From Gammaproteobacteria bacterium (GTDB lineage Bacteria; Pseudomonadota; Gammaproteobacteria; UBA6429; Thiohalophilaceae), in assembly GCA_003233255.1 (NCBI GenBank), contig QILH01000084.1, positions 1-37,518 of the forward strand: a DNA stretch of 37,518 bases. Direction: 5' to 3'. This document shows positions 8,101 through 18,400 of the stretch, one piece after another (the first letter of the stretch is position 1; each line of letters opens with the position of its first letter). Under the pieces are notes generated by a model, which made no database searches, was not told the DNA's origin, and worked only from the letters and a program-made list of their open reading frames with translations. Made by a program: the position numbers and the translations under genes.

Positions 8101-9812
8101 TAACTCACCTGCTTGGTCAGTCGGTTGATGACGTTGCTAAAAATATCGATGTGTATCGCCAGGCATATAAAGGCGCGGGCCATGAGGGTGATGGGCATGT
8201 GACATTACTGCTCCACACGTTAGTGGGGTCTGATGAAGGGAAAGTGCGTGAATTAGCGCGTGAACCGATGAAGAACTACCTTAAAAGTGCAGTGTTTTTA
8301 GTGAAAGCGGCGGCATGGCACTTTCCTACGTTTAAAACCATGTCAGAAGAGCGGGGTCAAACACTGGATCAAATTTTTGACAACATGGGCGAAGAAGATC
8401 TAGATGGTTTGTTAGAGTTTGCTTTCGAACGGTATTATTCTACCAGCGGTTTATTCGGAACGCCTGAGCGGTGTGTTGAACTGGTCGATAGATTAAAAGA
8501 AATCGGGGTTAATGAAATTGGATGTTTGATAGATTATGGGCTGGATACTCAGAATGTTCTTGCGCATTTGCCCAACCTGAATGACTTACGCAAAGCTTCA
8601 ATAAAGCAAGACCATCAGCAAGCAGAGGAAACGAAAGAGCTGTCAATAGCCGATATTATTTCGAGTCGACAGGTTTCTCATTTGCAATGTACTCCTTCCA
8701 TGGCGAGCATGCTGGTATCAGAGGACGCCTCCGCAAACGGACTCAAGAAAATAAAACATATGATGGTGGGCGGTGAAGCTTTCCCTCCGAGCCTGGCGAG
8801 CAAATTACGCCAATTAATAAATGGTCGTGTTACAAATATGTATGGGCCTACTGAAACAACTATTTGGTCATCTACGTATGATGTTCCTGAAGGGGAAACG
8901 TCAATAAGCATCGGGAAACCAATTGCCAATACGCAAATGTATATCCTTGATCAATACATGCAACCTGTCCCTGTGGGAATTCCCGGTGAATTATATATTG
9001 GTGGAGATAGCGTTGTTCGTGGTTATCATGCTCGCGAAGACATTACGGCCGAACGCTTTGTAAAAAACCCCTTTAGCAATAAAGTGGGGGCCCGTATATA
9101 TAAAACGGGTGATCTGGTGAAGTATCGGGAAGATGGCTCATTAGAATATATTAGCAGAATTGATAATCAGGTTAAGATTCGAGGTTACCGAATCGAGTTA
9201 GGAGAAATTGAATCGCTGTTACAGTCTCATTCGTCAATTTCTGAAGCGATAGTATTGTTGCGTGAAGACATTGAAAATGACAAACGTCTGGTTGCCTATA
9301 TTAAATTAGCGGAAAATGAAGTTTTTGATACAAATGTAATAAAAGGCTATTTAAAGAATGATTTGCCTGAATTTATGGTGCCGGGTATTTTTGTTGAGAT
9401 CACAGCGATGCCGCTTACTCCTAATGGGAAGGTTGATCGAAAGGCATTACCGCCTCCGGAACAGGAGCTAAAAAGCACCAGTAACAAAAAATATGTTCAA
9501 CCGGAAAATGACCTGCAAAAATCCATAGCCACTATATGGCAAGATATTTTAGGTCTTGCTCAAGTAGGCCTGGAAGATAATTTCTTTGACATTGGCGGGC
9601 ATTCATTACTGGTTGTTCAAGTGCTGGACAAACTTAGAACCGCAACCGACGTTCAGGTAAAGATGATAGATATGTTCAGGTTTCCTACTATCAGCTCATT
9701 GAGCAAATACCTTGGTCAGACCGATGATGCTGGAAATAAACTCGATGAAAGTAAAGGGCGAGCAGAAGCGCGAAAATCTGCCATGTTGAAACGAAGAAAA
9801 AGCAGAAAATAG
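5136..9812 (+). CDS. NRPS loading module: formyltransferase - degenerate C-like region - adenylation (glycine-type) with inserted luciferase-like monooxygenase - thiolation
   Basis: F domain: INFHDGPLPGYAGLNVTTWAL...VDTG. A domain: YTIYTSGSTGKPKG, SFDISVLE, NMYGPTETTIW, YKTGDLVKYREDGSLEYISRIDNQVKIRGYRIELGEIE, PLTPNGKVDRKAL. LLM insert: MQFSLFYWNVADDES...VWTPERHFHAFGGLYPNPSITSAALATITTQIEIRAGSCVAPLHHPIRIAEEWAMVDNLSHGRVGMAVAAGWQPNDF. T domain: NFFDIGGHSLLVV. Confidence 0.95.
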   Translation: MVNNQTKQCILLGSKSLLIQCATYLQDNNFKIVAVVTDDSVISNWASGESIKIVSYGSYNEILNLTKIDYIFSITNLRIVPESILKLANKAAINFHDGPLPGYAGLNVTTWALANQETKHAVTWHEMLAEVDTGRLYKTESIDIDDRETAFTLNAKCYEVALNLFKQIVNDINADNLQSVAQDSGESHFYAKCHRMPAVEILDWQRTASELDAMVRALDYGPYENPLGVAKLVVHDQVTYVKEVSVADMTSLPAGECLIQDAQIFIGCATGAVKLEKIISLNGEPLASDEFIEISGLKSGELLSPPDKNIIPVISELDHHYCKNESAILSALVRFKAPEIPYAKTVQDAEGEIQIGFKKQKLSSKAEKAVEKFTNKYDVCALFAVYVFKISAMDSFGLGVNLERKKSIADLLFASTGPIVIDVDGQEKLNNFIKAKSELIEQVVTRGGVLTEISLCRPELNGVVPDFPLQITNVPSIESYQPESINGLRFVTDDSNNIAWIYDARIYDEDNITAMQSQFDNLLQQIEGDDSKAIAEYGLISEIELDKLLNQWNKTDLEMPANKCVHQLFEEQVRSQPDSIAVSFSGHTSTYRELNNRANQIANYLIELGVKPDRLVGVLVDRSIDMIAAMLGVLKSGGAYLPLDPTYPKERISYMLEDADVSAVISQSDHSAYLLGVEAPALYLDTDDGLIRQQPEHLDSTTVAPTHLAYTIYTSGSTGKPKGVMVEHRNVINFFSGMDQQLGTQKGVWLAVTSISFDISVLELFWTLANGFEIALYADQERKVSKKVKTRYPDQDMQFSLFYWNVADDESDYDEDKYNLLIESAKFGDRNNFKAVWTPERHFHAFGGLYPNPSITSAALATITTQIEIRAGSCVAPLHHPIRIAEEWAMVDNLSHGRVGMAVAAGWQPNDFVIMPDNHADAKNIMFETVETVKKLWRGETLEFPGPKGNMVKVRTLPRPVQKELPIWVTTAGNPETFRQAGEVGAYILTHLLGQSVDDVAKNIDVYRQAYKGAGHEGDGHVTLLLHTLVGSDEGKVRELAREPMKNYLKSAVFLVKAAAWHFPTFKTMSEERGQTLDQIFDNMGEEDLDGLLEFAFERYYSTSGLFGTPERCVELVDRLKEIGVNEIGCLIDYGLDTQNVLAHLPNLNDLRKASIKQDHQQAEETKELSIADIISSRQVSHLQCTPSMASMLVSEDASANGLKKIKHMMVGGEAFPPSLASKLRQLINGRVTNMYGPTETTIWSSTYDVPEGETSISIGKPIANTQMYILDQYMQPVPVGIPGELYIGGDSVVRGYHAREDITAERFVKNPFSNKVGARIYKTGDLVKYREDGSLEYISRIDNQVKIRGYRIELGEIESLLQSHSSISEAIVLLREDIENDKRLVAYIKLAENEVFDTNVIKGYLKNDLPEFMVPGIFVEITAMPLTPNGKVDRKALPPPEQELKSTSNKKYVQPENDLQKSIATIWQDILGLAQVGLEDNFFDIGGHSLLVVQVLDKLRTATDVQVKMIDMFRFPTISSLSKYLGQTDDAGNKLDESKGRAEARKSAMLKRRKSRK
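7515..8600 (+). other. Luciferase-like monooxygenase domain embedded in the A domain between core motifs A4 and A5
   Basis: Flanked by SFDISVLELFWTLANGFEIALYADQE (A4) and LSIADIISSRQVSHLQCTPSM...NMYGPTETT (A5). The second A domain in this window (ORF ending 18647) runs through the same point without an insert. Confidence 0.9.
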
Positions 9813-9814
9813 AA

Positions 9815-12800
9815 GTGACTAACAAAAATAATATTGAATTTGAAGAAACTGATATTGCCGTAATAGGTATGGCTGCACGGTTTCCCGGTGCGAATAACGT
9901 CGATCAGTATTGGGATAATTTACGTAATGGAGTTGAAGTCTTTACTGAATTTACGGATGAGGTGTTATTAGAAAAGGGCGTGCCGCTCGATCTGATTAAT
10001 AATCCCAATTACGTCAAGATAGGCCGCCCGCTGGATAAAATGGAAATGTTTGATGCCCCTCTGTTTGGTTTTACACCAAAAGATGCGTCAATTATGGATC
10101 CACAACATCGCCACTTTTTAGAGGTTGCATGGGAAGCACTTGAGCATGCAGGTTATGATCCCGAACGCTATGAAGGTGCGATTGGTGTTTTCGGTGGTTC
10201 CGGACATAACGCCTACATGCCCTATAATTTATTATCCAACCCTGAGCTTATGAATTCGGTTGGATTGTTTTTAGTTCGTCACACATCGAATGATAAAGAT
10301 TTTTTAACGACCAGAGTTTCATATTGCTTAAATCTACGGGGGCCTAGTGTCAATGTGCAAACCGCATGTTCCACATCGCTGGTAGCGACGCACCTTGGGT
10401 TTCAGTCACTGATCAGTGGCGAGTGTGATATAGCTCTGGCCGGTGGCGTAACGATTGAGTTGCCGCATAATGTTGGTTACCTGTATAAAGACGGTGAGAT
10501 TCTATCACCAGACGGGCATTGTCGAGCCTTTGATGAGAATTCTAAAGGAACCGTTTTTGGCAGTGGTGCCGGGCTGGTCGTTTTGAAGCGCGCTGAAGAT
10601 GCATTAAATGATGGCGATACGATTCATGCAATCATAAAAGCAACGGCTGTGAATAATGACGGTTCCAATAAAGTAGGTTACCTTGCACCAAGTGTTGAAG
10701 GTCAGTCAGCTGCAATCACCGAGGCATTAAGCTTGTCGGGTGTTGATGCGGACAGTATAAGCTATATAGAGACGCATGGCACGGGAACCCCGGTCGGCGA
10801 CCCTATTGAAATTACCGCACTTACCGACGCATTTAGGACGCAAACAAAGGCGTCGGGGTTTTGTGCAATCGGTTCTGTAAAAACGAATATTGGTCACCTT
10901 GATACCGCTGCGGGGGTTGCCGGTCTTATTAAAGTTATTCAATCATTAAAGAACAAAGAATTACCTCCCTCTTTGAATTATAAAGCACCTAACCCCAGTA
11001 TTGAATTTAATGACACCCCTTTTTATGTAAACAATAAACTTAAGAACTGGGATACAAATGGCGGTCTACGCCGTGCAGCCATTAACTCGCTTGGAGTAGG
11101 TGGGACGAACGCACATGTTATTCTGGAAGAAGCTCCTGAATTTGATCGAACTCACGCCTCAAGATCATATCAGACTCTTTGCTTGTCTGCCCGGACTAAG
11201 CCGGCTTTAGATGTTCTTTCGAAAAATCTGGGTGACTATTTTAATATGCATCCTGATATTTCTTTGGCCGATGCAGCTTATACATTGCGTGTTGGCAGGA
11301 AATTGCAGGCTTTTCGAAGAACTTTAGTCTGTGACACAGCCAAAGATGCGGCAGAGACTCTGTTAGAGTTGCCGCATAACCGGATATCAACATTACGCAA
11401 TACTTCTAGCACTCCCTCCATCGTGTTTATGTTTACTGGCCAGGGTTCACAGTACGTCAATATGGGAAAGGCATTATATGAATCTGAGCCGGTGTTTAGA
11501 GAAGCATTGGATGAATGTGCGGCAGGTTTGCGAACTTATCTTGATACAGGATTGCTTGAATTATTATTTCCGGATGCGGCCAGGGAAGAGGAAGCACAGC
11601 AACAACTCCAACAGACTCAGTATACTCAGCCCGCTTTGTTTTCAATCGAATATTCTCTCGCTAAACAGCTGTTACATTGGGGAATCAAACCTGATGCAAT
11701 GATCGGCCATAGTATTGGGGAATACGTTGCCGCTTGCTTATCAGGTGTTTTTGGGTTAAATGATGCCCTAAAGCTGGTGGCTAACCGTGGACGCCTAATG
11801 CAAGGACTTCCCGGTGGCTCAATGTTAGCTATTTCTTTGAGTCAGGATGAAGTGCAGCAATATATTAATAATAAAGTATCACTTGCCGCAGTTAATTCTC
11901 CCGGATTGTGCGTTTTATCTGGAGATCATGAAAGTATCGATAAGTTGCAAGCTAGTCTGGAAGCAAAAGAAGTAAATTGCAGACGGTTATTAACCTCGCA
12001 TGCATTCCATTCAGCTATGATGGTACCCATTCTTGATGAGTTCAAAGGAATTGTAAGTTCGCTAGCTATTTCTGCTCCAACCATTCCGTTTGTTTCAAAT
12101 TTTACAGGTAAATTTATTACGGATGAGCAGGTCGTGGATCCTGGTTACTGGGCCGATCATTTAAGATATACAGTGCAGTTTACGGACGGACTTGACGAGC
12201 TATACAAAGATTCTGAGCGAGTATTTATTGAAGTGGGTCCCGGAAATACACTGTCATCCCTGGCAAAACAACACCAGTCTAAACTTGATACCCACTTGAT
12301 TTATAATTTAATAAGACATCCAAAGGAAAAAAACAACGATGTCCAATACTTATTTTCTGCTATAGGTGATTTATGGATGGCAGGCATAAATCTTGATTGG
12401 TCTGCAATTGAAAAAAATGAAGTCAGAAGAAGAATCCCGCTCCCGAGTTATCCATTTGAACATCAGTATCACTGGATCGAGCCGGGTATTGGTGCAATAG
12501 ATGTAAATATTTCTAGTACGATGCACAAACAAAAAATGGGTAAGTGGTTATACATCCCATCCTGGATTAAAACAGCACCAGCAGGTATCCAGGGGGTATC
12601 AGATACTGATAAAACCATTCTCGTGTTTGTAAATGATAATGAGTTTATTGGTTCGCTTTTAGAACGATTTAAATCAATCGACGGTACGCTTATTGAAATC
12701 AGAGGTGCGGGTGGGTTTAAAAAGCATTCTAGCAACTCATATGAAATCAAGCCAGGCTCTGAAACAGATATGTCCGAACTGTTTTCATCGTTGAATAATG

Positions 12801-15397
12801 ATGGCGTTAAGGTAACACACATTATCCATAGCTGGTTGCTGGATGAGGATGTGCAAGCGTCCATGAATAACTATAAGCACGAACAGGAATTCGGTTTTTA
12901 TACGCTACTGGCTCTTTCGAAAACATTAGCCAACCTGGAAATGGATGATGAGTTGTTAGTTACAGTGCTGGTGAATCAGATGCAGCAAGTAACTAATGAG
13001 GTTGTTGGTCATCCGGCTAAAGCAACACTAATTGGCCCTGTAAAGGTGATGTCGCAGGAAATTAATAACGTTACCGCTAAATATTGCGACATTAATCTTA
13101 ATGCGTTGAAGCCGTGGGAAAAAGAGAGTTTGTTAAATAATCTTTTTGTTGAAACCTTAGTAGATGACGGGGATGAGGAAATATCATACCGTGGTAATTC
13201 ACGTTTTATTAGAGAGTACAGCTCGGTAAAAGTTGATAATCACGAAGAGCTTGTTCTTTTACCGTCCAGGCTTAAAAATAATGGAACTTATTTGATTACT
13301 GGCGGGATCGGTGGGCTGGGTGCGGTGTTGGCCAAACATTTTGCTTCAATAGCGAATGTAAATATTGTTTTAGCTAGTAGAACAAGTTTACCGATCAAAA
13401 CGGACTGGGATAAGTGGTTGGATGAACACGAACCCTCAAATAGTATTTCTTTGCGTATTGAATCGATAAAAGAGATTGAGTCACTCGGTTCCAGGGTTGA
13501 GGCTATAACAGCAGACGTTACCGATGTCGGACAGATGAAAGCTTTGGTAAAACAGTGCCATAAAGAATTTGGTGCTATTAATGGTGTTTTTCATACCGCT
13601 GGAATAGTCAAAGATAATTTGATTGCATTGAAATCTTTTGATGATGCACGAGCTGTGCTTGCGCCTAAACTTGATGGATTAGTCGTTCTCGATGAAGTTC
13701 TAAAGAATGAATCACTCGATTTTATGGTGCTATTTTCTTCATTAGCATCCTTTATAGGGCTTAGTGGGCAAATTGATTACACTGCGGCGAATGCTTTTCT
13801 TGATGCGTACGCCCACCACAAACGAGGTATTGATGGTACACCAGTATCGTCAATAAACTGGGGCGTATGGGCGGATGTTGGAATGGCAGCGACCCTTGCC
13901 AGTGATTTGGGCATTGGGTCTAGTAAACTTATAGTTGATGATATAGAACATTATTTTTTTGAAAAACATCAGAATGTAACAACAGGTGTTGATGAATATA
14001 CTGCAAAATTAAGTACAGCAAAACATTGGCTGCTTGATGGTCACAGAAACAAAAATGGTGTTTCTCTTGTGCCAGGCACGGCTTATCTAGAAATGGCCAG
14101 ATCAGCATTTAATCTGGATAATGTTTCTAAGGCAATAGAATTAAGTGATGTATTTTTTGTTTCTCCTTTTGTTGTTGAAGGCGATGAAGAAAAAGAAATA
14201 AGAGTCAGGTTAAATAAAACAGCACATAATTCGGGATTTGTAATTCAAAGCGAGTATGGTGAAGAAAATGTCCGGGGAATCATACGATATATCGATGATA
14301 AAGCGGGTGCGAATTTAAGTTTAGATGCGATAAAGGAGCGTTGCAATGTCTCTAAGGAGCAGCGGCAGGGTACAGCCGATCATAACCACCTTAATTTCGG
14401 TCCACAATGGAAATGTATAAATAATATATTTTTCGGAAAAAAAGAAGCATTAGTTGAAATAGAAATAGCCGACGAATTTGAATCCGAACTTGATGATTAT
14501 ATTCTTCACCCGGCTGTTATGGATATGGCTACGGGTACCGCTCAGTCTTTGAATCCAGACTATGATGCTGAAAATGATTTATATATTCCTATTTCATATA
14601 CTCGGATAAAAGTATTCAAGCCTCTAGAGAAAAAAATGTACAGCCATGTGGTTTACGGTGCTGATGAGGGGGCGGGTGGACAAACTTCAATATTTGATAT
14701 TACGATATCCAATGTTGATGGTGAGATTCTTGTTGCTATCGAAAATTTTGTAATGAAACGAATTTCACCATCTGTATTGTTATCTATTAAATCAAGCAGG
14801 CCGGCCGATGTGATCGAGGTTGAGCATAAATCAGCTAGCGAGCGCTTTTTTGAGTCGGGGGTGTTAGCGGGAATGACGTCCGAAGAGGGAATGAAAGTTG
14901 TAGATTATGTATTGTCTAATTTACCCTCTGAGCCGCAGGTCATAGTCTCAACCCTTAATCTTGCAGAATTCATAAATGAGGCACGGAAATTACGAACGAT
15001 TGATGAATTAGAAGATGACACTCTGGATGAGGACTTGCTTATTACACAAGAGAGGCCGAATCTAAGTGTTGAATATGTTGAGCCAGAAACCAGGCTAGAA
15101 AAAGATATCGAGAGTGTCTGGAGAGTTGTTTTAGGAATTAGCAATATAGGTCTTGACGATGACTTCTTTGAATTAGGCGGACATTCTTTATTGCTAACGC
15201 AGACTGTATCTCGCTTGCGTAAAAAATTAAAAATGGAACTTCCGATTTCCAGTTTATTTGAAACACCAACGATAAAAGAATGGGCGATTGTTTTGTCTGA
15301 CGAATCGGTAGTTTCGGGTGAAATAATTCCGTCAGTGATTCCGGTCGTGCGTGAAAAATATCTTTCAAAGCGATCAATGATTAATGCGGCAGCATAA
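9815..15397 (+). CDS. Type I PKS module, KS-AT(malonyl-type)-KR-DH-ACP
   Basis: KS: NVQTACSTSLVATH, ETHGTGTPVGDP, KTNIGHLDTAAG. AT: FTGQGSQYVNMG, GHSIGEY, HAFH. KR: TYLITGGIGGLGAVLAKHFA, FHTAGIVKDNLI, SSLASFIGLSGQIDYTAANAF. DH-like: KHWLLDGHRNKNGVSLVPGTAYLEM, LHPAVMDMATG. ACP: DDFFELGGHSLLLTQ. GTG start. Confidence 0.95.
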   Translation: MTNKNNIEFEETDIAVIGMAARFPGANNVDQYWDNLRNGVEVFTEFTDEVLLEKGVPLDLINNPNYVKIGRPLDKMEMFDAPLFGFTPKDASIMDPQHRHFLEVAWEALEHAGYDPERYEGAIGVFGGSGHNAYMPYNLLSNPELMNSVGLFLVRHTSNDKDFLTTRVSYCLNLRGPSVNVQTACSTSLVATHLGFQSLISGECDIALAGGVTIELPHNVGYLYKDGEILSPDGHCRAFDENSKGTVFGSGAGLVVLKRAEDALNDGDTIHAIIKATAVNNDGSNKVGYLAPSVEGQSAAITEALSLSGVDADSISYIETHGTGTPVGDPIEITALTDAFRTQTKASGFCAIGSVKTNIGHLDTAAGVAGLIKVIQSLKNKELPPSLNYKAPNPSIEFNDTPFYVNNKLKNWDTNGGLRRAAINSLGVGGTNAHVILEEAPEFDRTHASRSYQTLCLSARTKPALDVLSKNLGDYFNMHPDISLADAAYTLRVGRKLQAFRRTLVCDTAKDAAETLLELPHNRISTLRNTSSTPSIVFMFTGQGSQYVNMGKALYESEPVFREALDECAAGLRTYLDTGLLELLFPDAAREEEAQQQLQQTQYTQPALFSIEYSLAKQLLHWGIKPDAMIGHSIGEYVAACLSGVFGLNDALKLVANRGRLMQGLPGGSMLAISLSQDEVQQYINNKVSLAAVNSPGLCVLSGDHESIDKLQASLEAKEVNCRRLLTSHAFHSAMMVPILDEFKGIVSSLAISAPTIPFVSNFTGKFITDEQVVDPGYWADHLRYTVQFTDGLDELYKDSERVFIEVGPGNTLSSLAKQHQSKLDTHLIYNLIRHPKEKNNDVQYLFSAIGDLWMAGINLDWSAIEKNEVRRRIPLPSYPFEHQYHWIEPGIGAIDVNISSTMHKQKMGKWLYIPSWIKTAPAGIQGVSDTDKTILVFVNDNEFIGSLLERFKSIDGTLIEIRGAGGFKKHSSNSYEIKPGSETDMSELFSSLNNDGVKVTHIIHSWLLDEDVQASMNNYKHEQEFGFYTLLALSKTLANLEMDDELLVTVLVNQMQQVTNEVVGHPAKATLIGPVKVMSQEINNVTAKYCDINLNALKPWEKESLLNNLFVETLVDDGDEEISYRGNSRFIREYSSVKVDNHEELVLLPSRLKNNGTYLITGGIGGLGAVLAKHFASIANVNIVLASRTSLPIKTDWDKWLDEHEPSNSISLRIESIKEIESLGSRVEAITADVTDVGQMKALVKQCHKEFGAINGVFHTAGIVKDNLIALKSFDDARAVLAPKLDGLVVLDEVLKNESLDFMVLFSSLASFIGLSGQIDYTAANAFLDAYAHHKRGIDGTPVSSINWGVWADVGMAATLASDLGIGSSKLIVDDIEHYFFEKHQNVTTGVDEYTAKLSTAKHWLLDGHRNKNGVSLVPGTAYLEMARSAFNLDNVSKAIELSDVFFVSPFVVEGDEEKEIRVRLNKTAHNSGFVIQSEYGEENVRGIIRYIDDKAGANLSLDAIKERCNVSKEQRQGTADHNHLNFGPQWKCINNIFFGKKEALVEIEIADEFESELDDYILHPAVMDMATGTAQSLNPDYDAENDLYIPISYTRIKVFKPLEKKMYSHVVYGADEGAGGQTSIFDITISNVDGEILVAIENFVMKRISPSVLLSIKSSRPADVIEVEHKSASERFFESGVLAGMTSEEGMKVVDYVLSNLPSEPQVIVSTLNLAEFINEARKLRTIDELEDDTLDEDLLITQERPNLSVEYVEPETRLEKDIESVWRVVLGISNIGLDDDFFELGGHSLLLTQTVSRLRKKLKMELPISSLFETPTIKEWAIVLSDESVVSGEIIPSVIPVVREKYLSKRSMINAAA

Positions 15398-15416
15398 AGG
15401 TACATATCAGGTAACT

Positions 15417-18400
15417 ATGCATACAAAATCAGAATTAAAGAACGAGTTCGGAAATCCGGACGAAGAAGTTTATGTTTTCCCGACAACTTACCCGCAGAAG
15501 CAACTCTGGTTTTTAAATCAGATGTCGCCAGATAGCCCTGCGTACAATATACCGTTTGCATACGATATTATTGGTATCCTGGATACTGATGCGCTTCGTG
15601 ATGCAATAAATGAAATTATAAGACGTCATGAAACCTTCAGAACAACATTTTCCGATAATGAAACTGGGCCAGTGCAATTAGTCTCGAAATTATTAAAAAT
15701 TGATATACCTGTTATAGATATGTCAGGTAAAGATGAAGCTGCGATAAAGGAATACATTCATACGAATTCTATTAGACCTTTTCAGCTTGAATCGGGGCCG
15801 CTCATTAGGGCTGAGTTAATCAAGCAGGATGAAAAGTATTTTATTCTATTTTTAAACTTCCATCATATAATTCTTGATCATATATCAATTGTGCAGTTTG
15901 CAGAGGAGCTCGAAAAATTATATGGGGCTTATAAAGAAAACAAATCGACGCCGCTTGTTGAGCCTGAATTACAATATGCGGACTATACGGTATGGCAAGA
16001 GTGTTGGCAGTCACATGAAAAACTGGAACCGAAATTAAGTTTCTGGAATGAGCTTTTAACGGATAGAAGTGATTACCTGGATATTTCCACTGACTTTAAG
16101 CGTCCATCAATCCAGAAAATGAATGGAAGAGAATATAACCTGTGGTTTCCAGCTTCATTGTTAGATAAGCTCAAAAAACTAAGTCGTTCAGAAAGTGTTT
16201 CAATGTTTATTGCACTTTTGGCGGGATTCTCGATCATATTAAGTCGTTATACATCTCAGAATGAAATATCGGTGGGAACCCCTTTTGCTAATCGAGGAAT
16301 CCAGCCTGAATTAGAAAAAGTCATGGGATGTTTTATAAATACAGTGCCGATTTTTATGGATCTAGAGGGTGATCCAAGTTTCCGAGATGTACTTGCTCGT
16401 GTACGCAAAGTGGTTTTTGGTGCGAATGCCCATCAGGAAGTGCCCTTCGAGATGATTGTAGAGTCTATTAAACCTAAACGTGAGACAAGTTATAATCCGT
16501 TATTTCAGGTGGGGTTTACTTTCCAGGAACCGCCGATGGAAATATTTTTATCAGATTGTAAAGTTAAGTCGCAGCGTCTTCATAATGATGCGGCAAAATT
16601 TGATATTTTAGCATGGCTATGGGAATCGGAAGATGGAATACGAGGCTTGTTAGAATACAGCACCGATCTATTTGAATATGAAACGATCGAAAGATTTGCT
16701 AGTCATTATCAGGTGTTATTAGAGTCTGCCGTTGAGCAACCTGATGCTCCGATCTCACAGCTTCGTGCTATTTCAAAGAAAGAACGGGATCTTATGATCG
16801 ATCTATGGAATGACACGACGAGAGATTTTAAGGACAGTACAGGAATTCATGGTTGTTTTGAGGAGCAGGTTCGTAATTTTGAATCCAAATCGGCAGTAGA
16901 ATGTGAAGGGGTAAGTTTAAGTTATTTAGAACTAAATAATCGATCGAATCAGCTTGCTAACTATCTTATTGAATTAGGCGTAAATTCGGGTGATTTTATC
17001 GCGGTCAGCTTGAAACGTTCTGCTGATATGTTGGTGGCTATATTAGGTATTTTAAAATCTGGAGCGTGTTATATTCCTTTAGATCCTGAATATCCAGATG
17101 AACGACTGTTTTATATGCTTGATGACTCTGGATCTAAATACCTTTTACTACAGGATCATCTGCTTGAGCAATATGCAAAATATACCGGAAAAAAAATAAG
17201 TATAGATGGTGATTGGAATAAAATAAAAGAACAGGATATTACTTCTCCATGTGTCAAAATAAAGGCATCAGATCTTGCCTATATAATTTACACCTCAGGC
17301 TCAACAGGAAAACCTAAAGGTGTAATGGTGCCTCATCATGCGGCCGTTAATTTTCTAAAAAGTATGGCGGTTGAGCCTGGGTTGACCGAACAAGATAAAT
17401 TGTTGGCGGTGACCACGCTGTCATTTGATATTGCGGTGCTTGAATTGTACTTACCGCTAACTGTTGGCGGCACTGTAGTCATAGCTACGGCTGAAGAGGC
17501 TTCCGATGGTGATGATTTGGCAGAACTTATTACTGAAAATAACATTACCGTTATGCAAGCAACTCCTGCAACCTGGCGTCTTTTATTTTCTTCAAGATGG
17601 AAGGGGAATTCGTCTCTAAAAGCACTGTGTGGCGGTGAAGCCATGCCATCAGATCTGGTTGGTGATCTTCTGGTTCATGTTGGGGAGCTTTGGAATATGT
17701 ATGGGCCAACTGAAACCACAGTATGGTCAACGTGTTATAAGGTAACAGATCCTGATGCGCCGATTTTAATCGGAAAACCCATCAATAATACAAAAATATA
17801 TATTTTGGATAAACATTTGAAGCCTGTTCCAATGGGGGTGCCAGGTGAGATGTTTATTGGTGGTGATGGAGTCACTAGCGGTTATTTGAATATGGATGAG
17901 CTAACAACAGAACGGTTTATTCCTAACCCCTTTGATAGTGATAATCGTATTTATCGCACTGGCGATATAGTTAGACATAAAGCCGATGGAAATATTGAGT
18001 ATCAGAGAAGAGTGGACAATCAGGTAAAAGTCCGAGGTTTTCGGATTGAACTGGGTGAGATTGAAACGGTTCTATTAAAACAGTCTAACATCAGTCAGGC
18101 GGTAGTTGTCGTAAGAGAGGATACGCCGGGCGATCCACGTTTAGTTGCTTATTATATTCCTGATGCGGATAGCAGTATTACGGCTACAGAAATGAGGAAA
18201 TCCCTTCGTCAGGAATTGCCAGATTATATGATTCCTCAACACATGGTGGAGATGGAAGAATTTCCACTAACCCCCAATGGGAAGGTTGACAAAAAGGCGT
18301 TTCCTTCTCCGTTTATCAGCTCCACGGTTGATAATGAAATTGTTGTACCGCGAGATTTTGCTGAGAAAAAATTGGCAGCCATCTGGAATGAGTATTTGGG

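Noticed and set aside
12469-12864. 131-aa minus-strand ORF
   Set aside because: Antisense to the AT-KR linker of the PKS; no family features.
14905-15405. 166-aa minus-strand ORF
   Set aside because: Ser-rich shadow ORF opposite the ACP-coding region, whose + strand frame is strongly supported.
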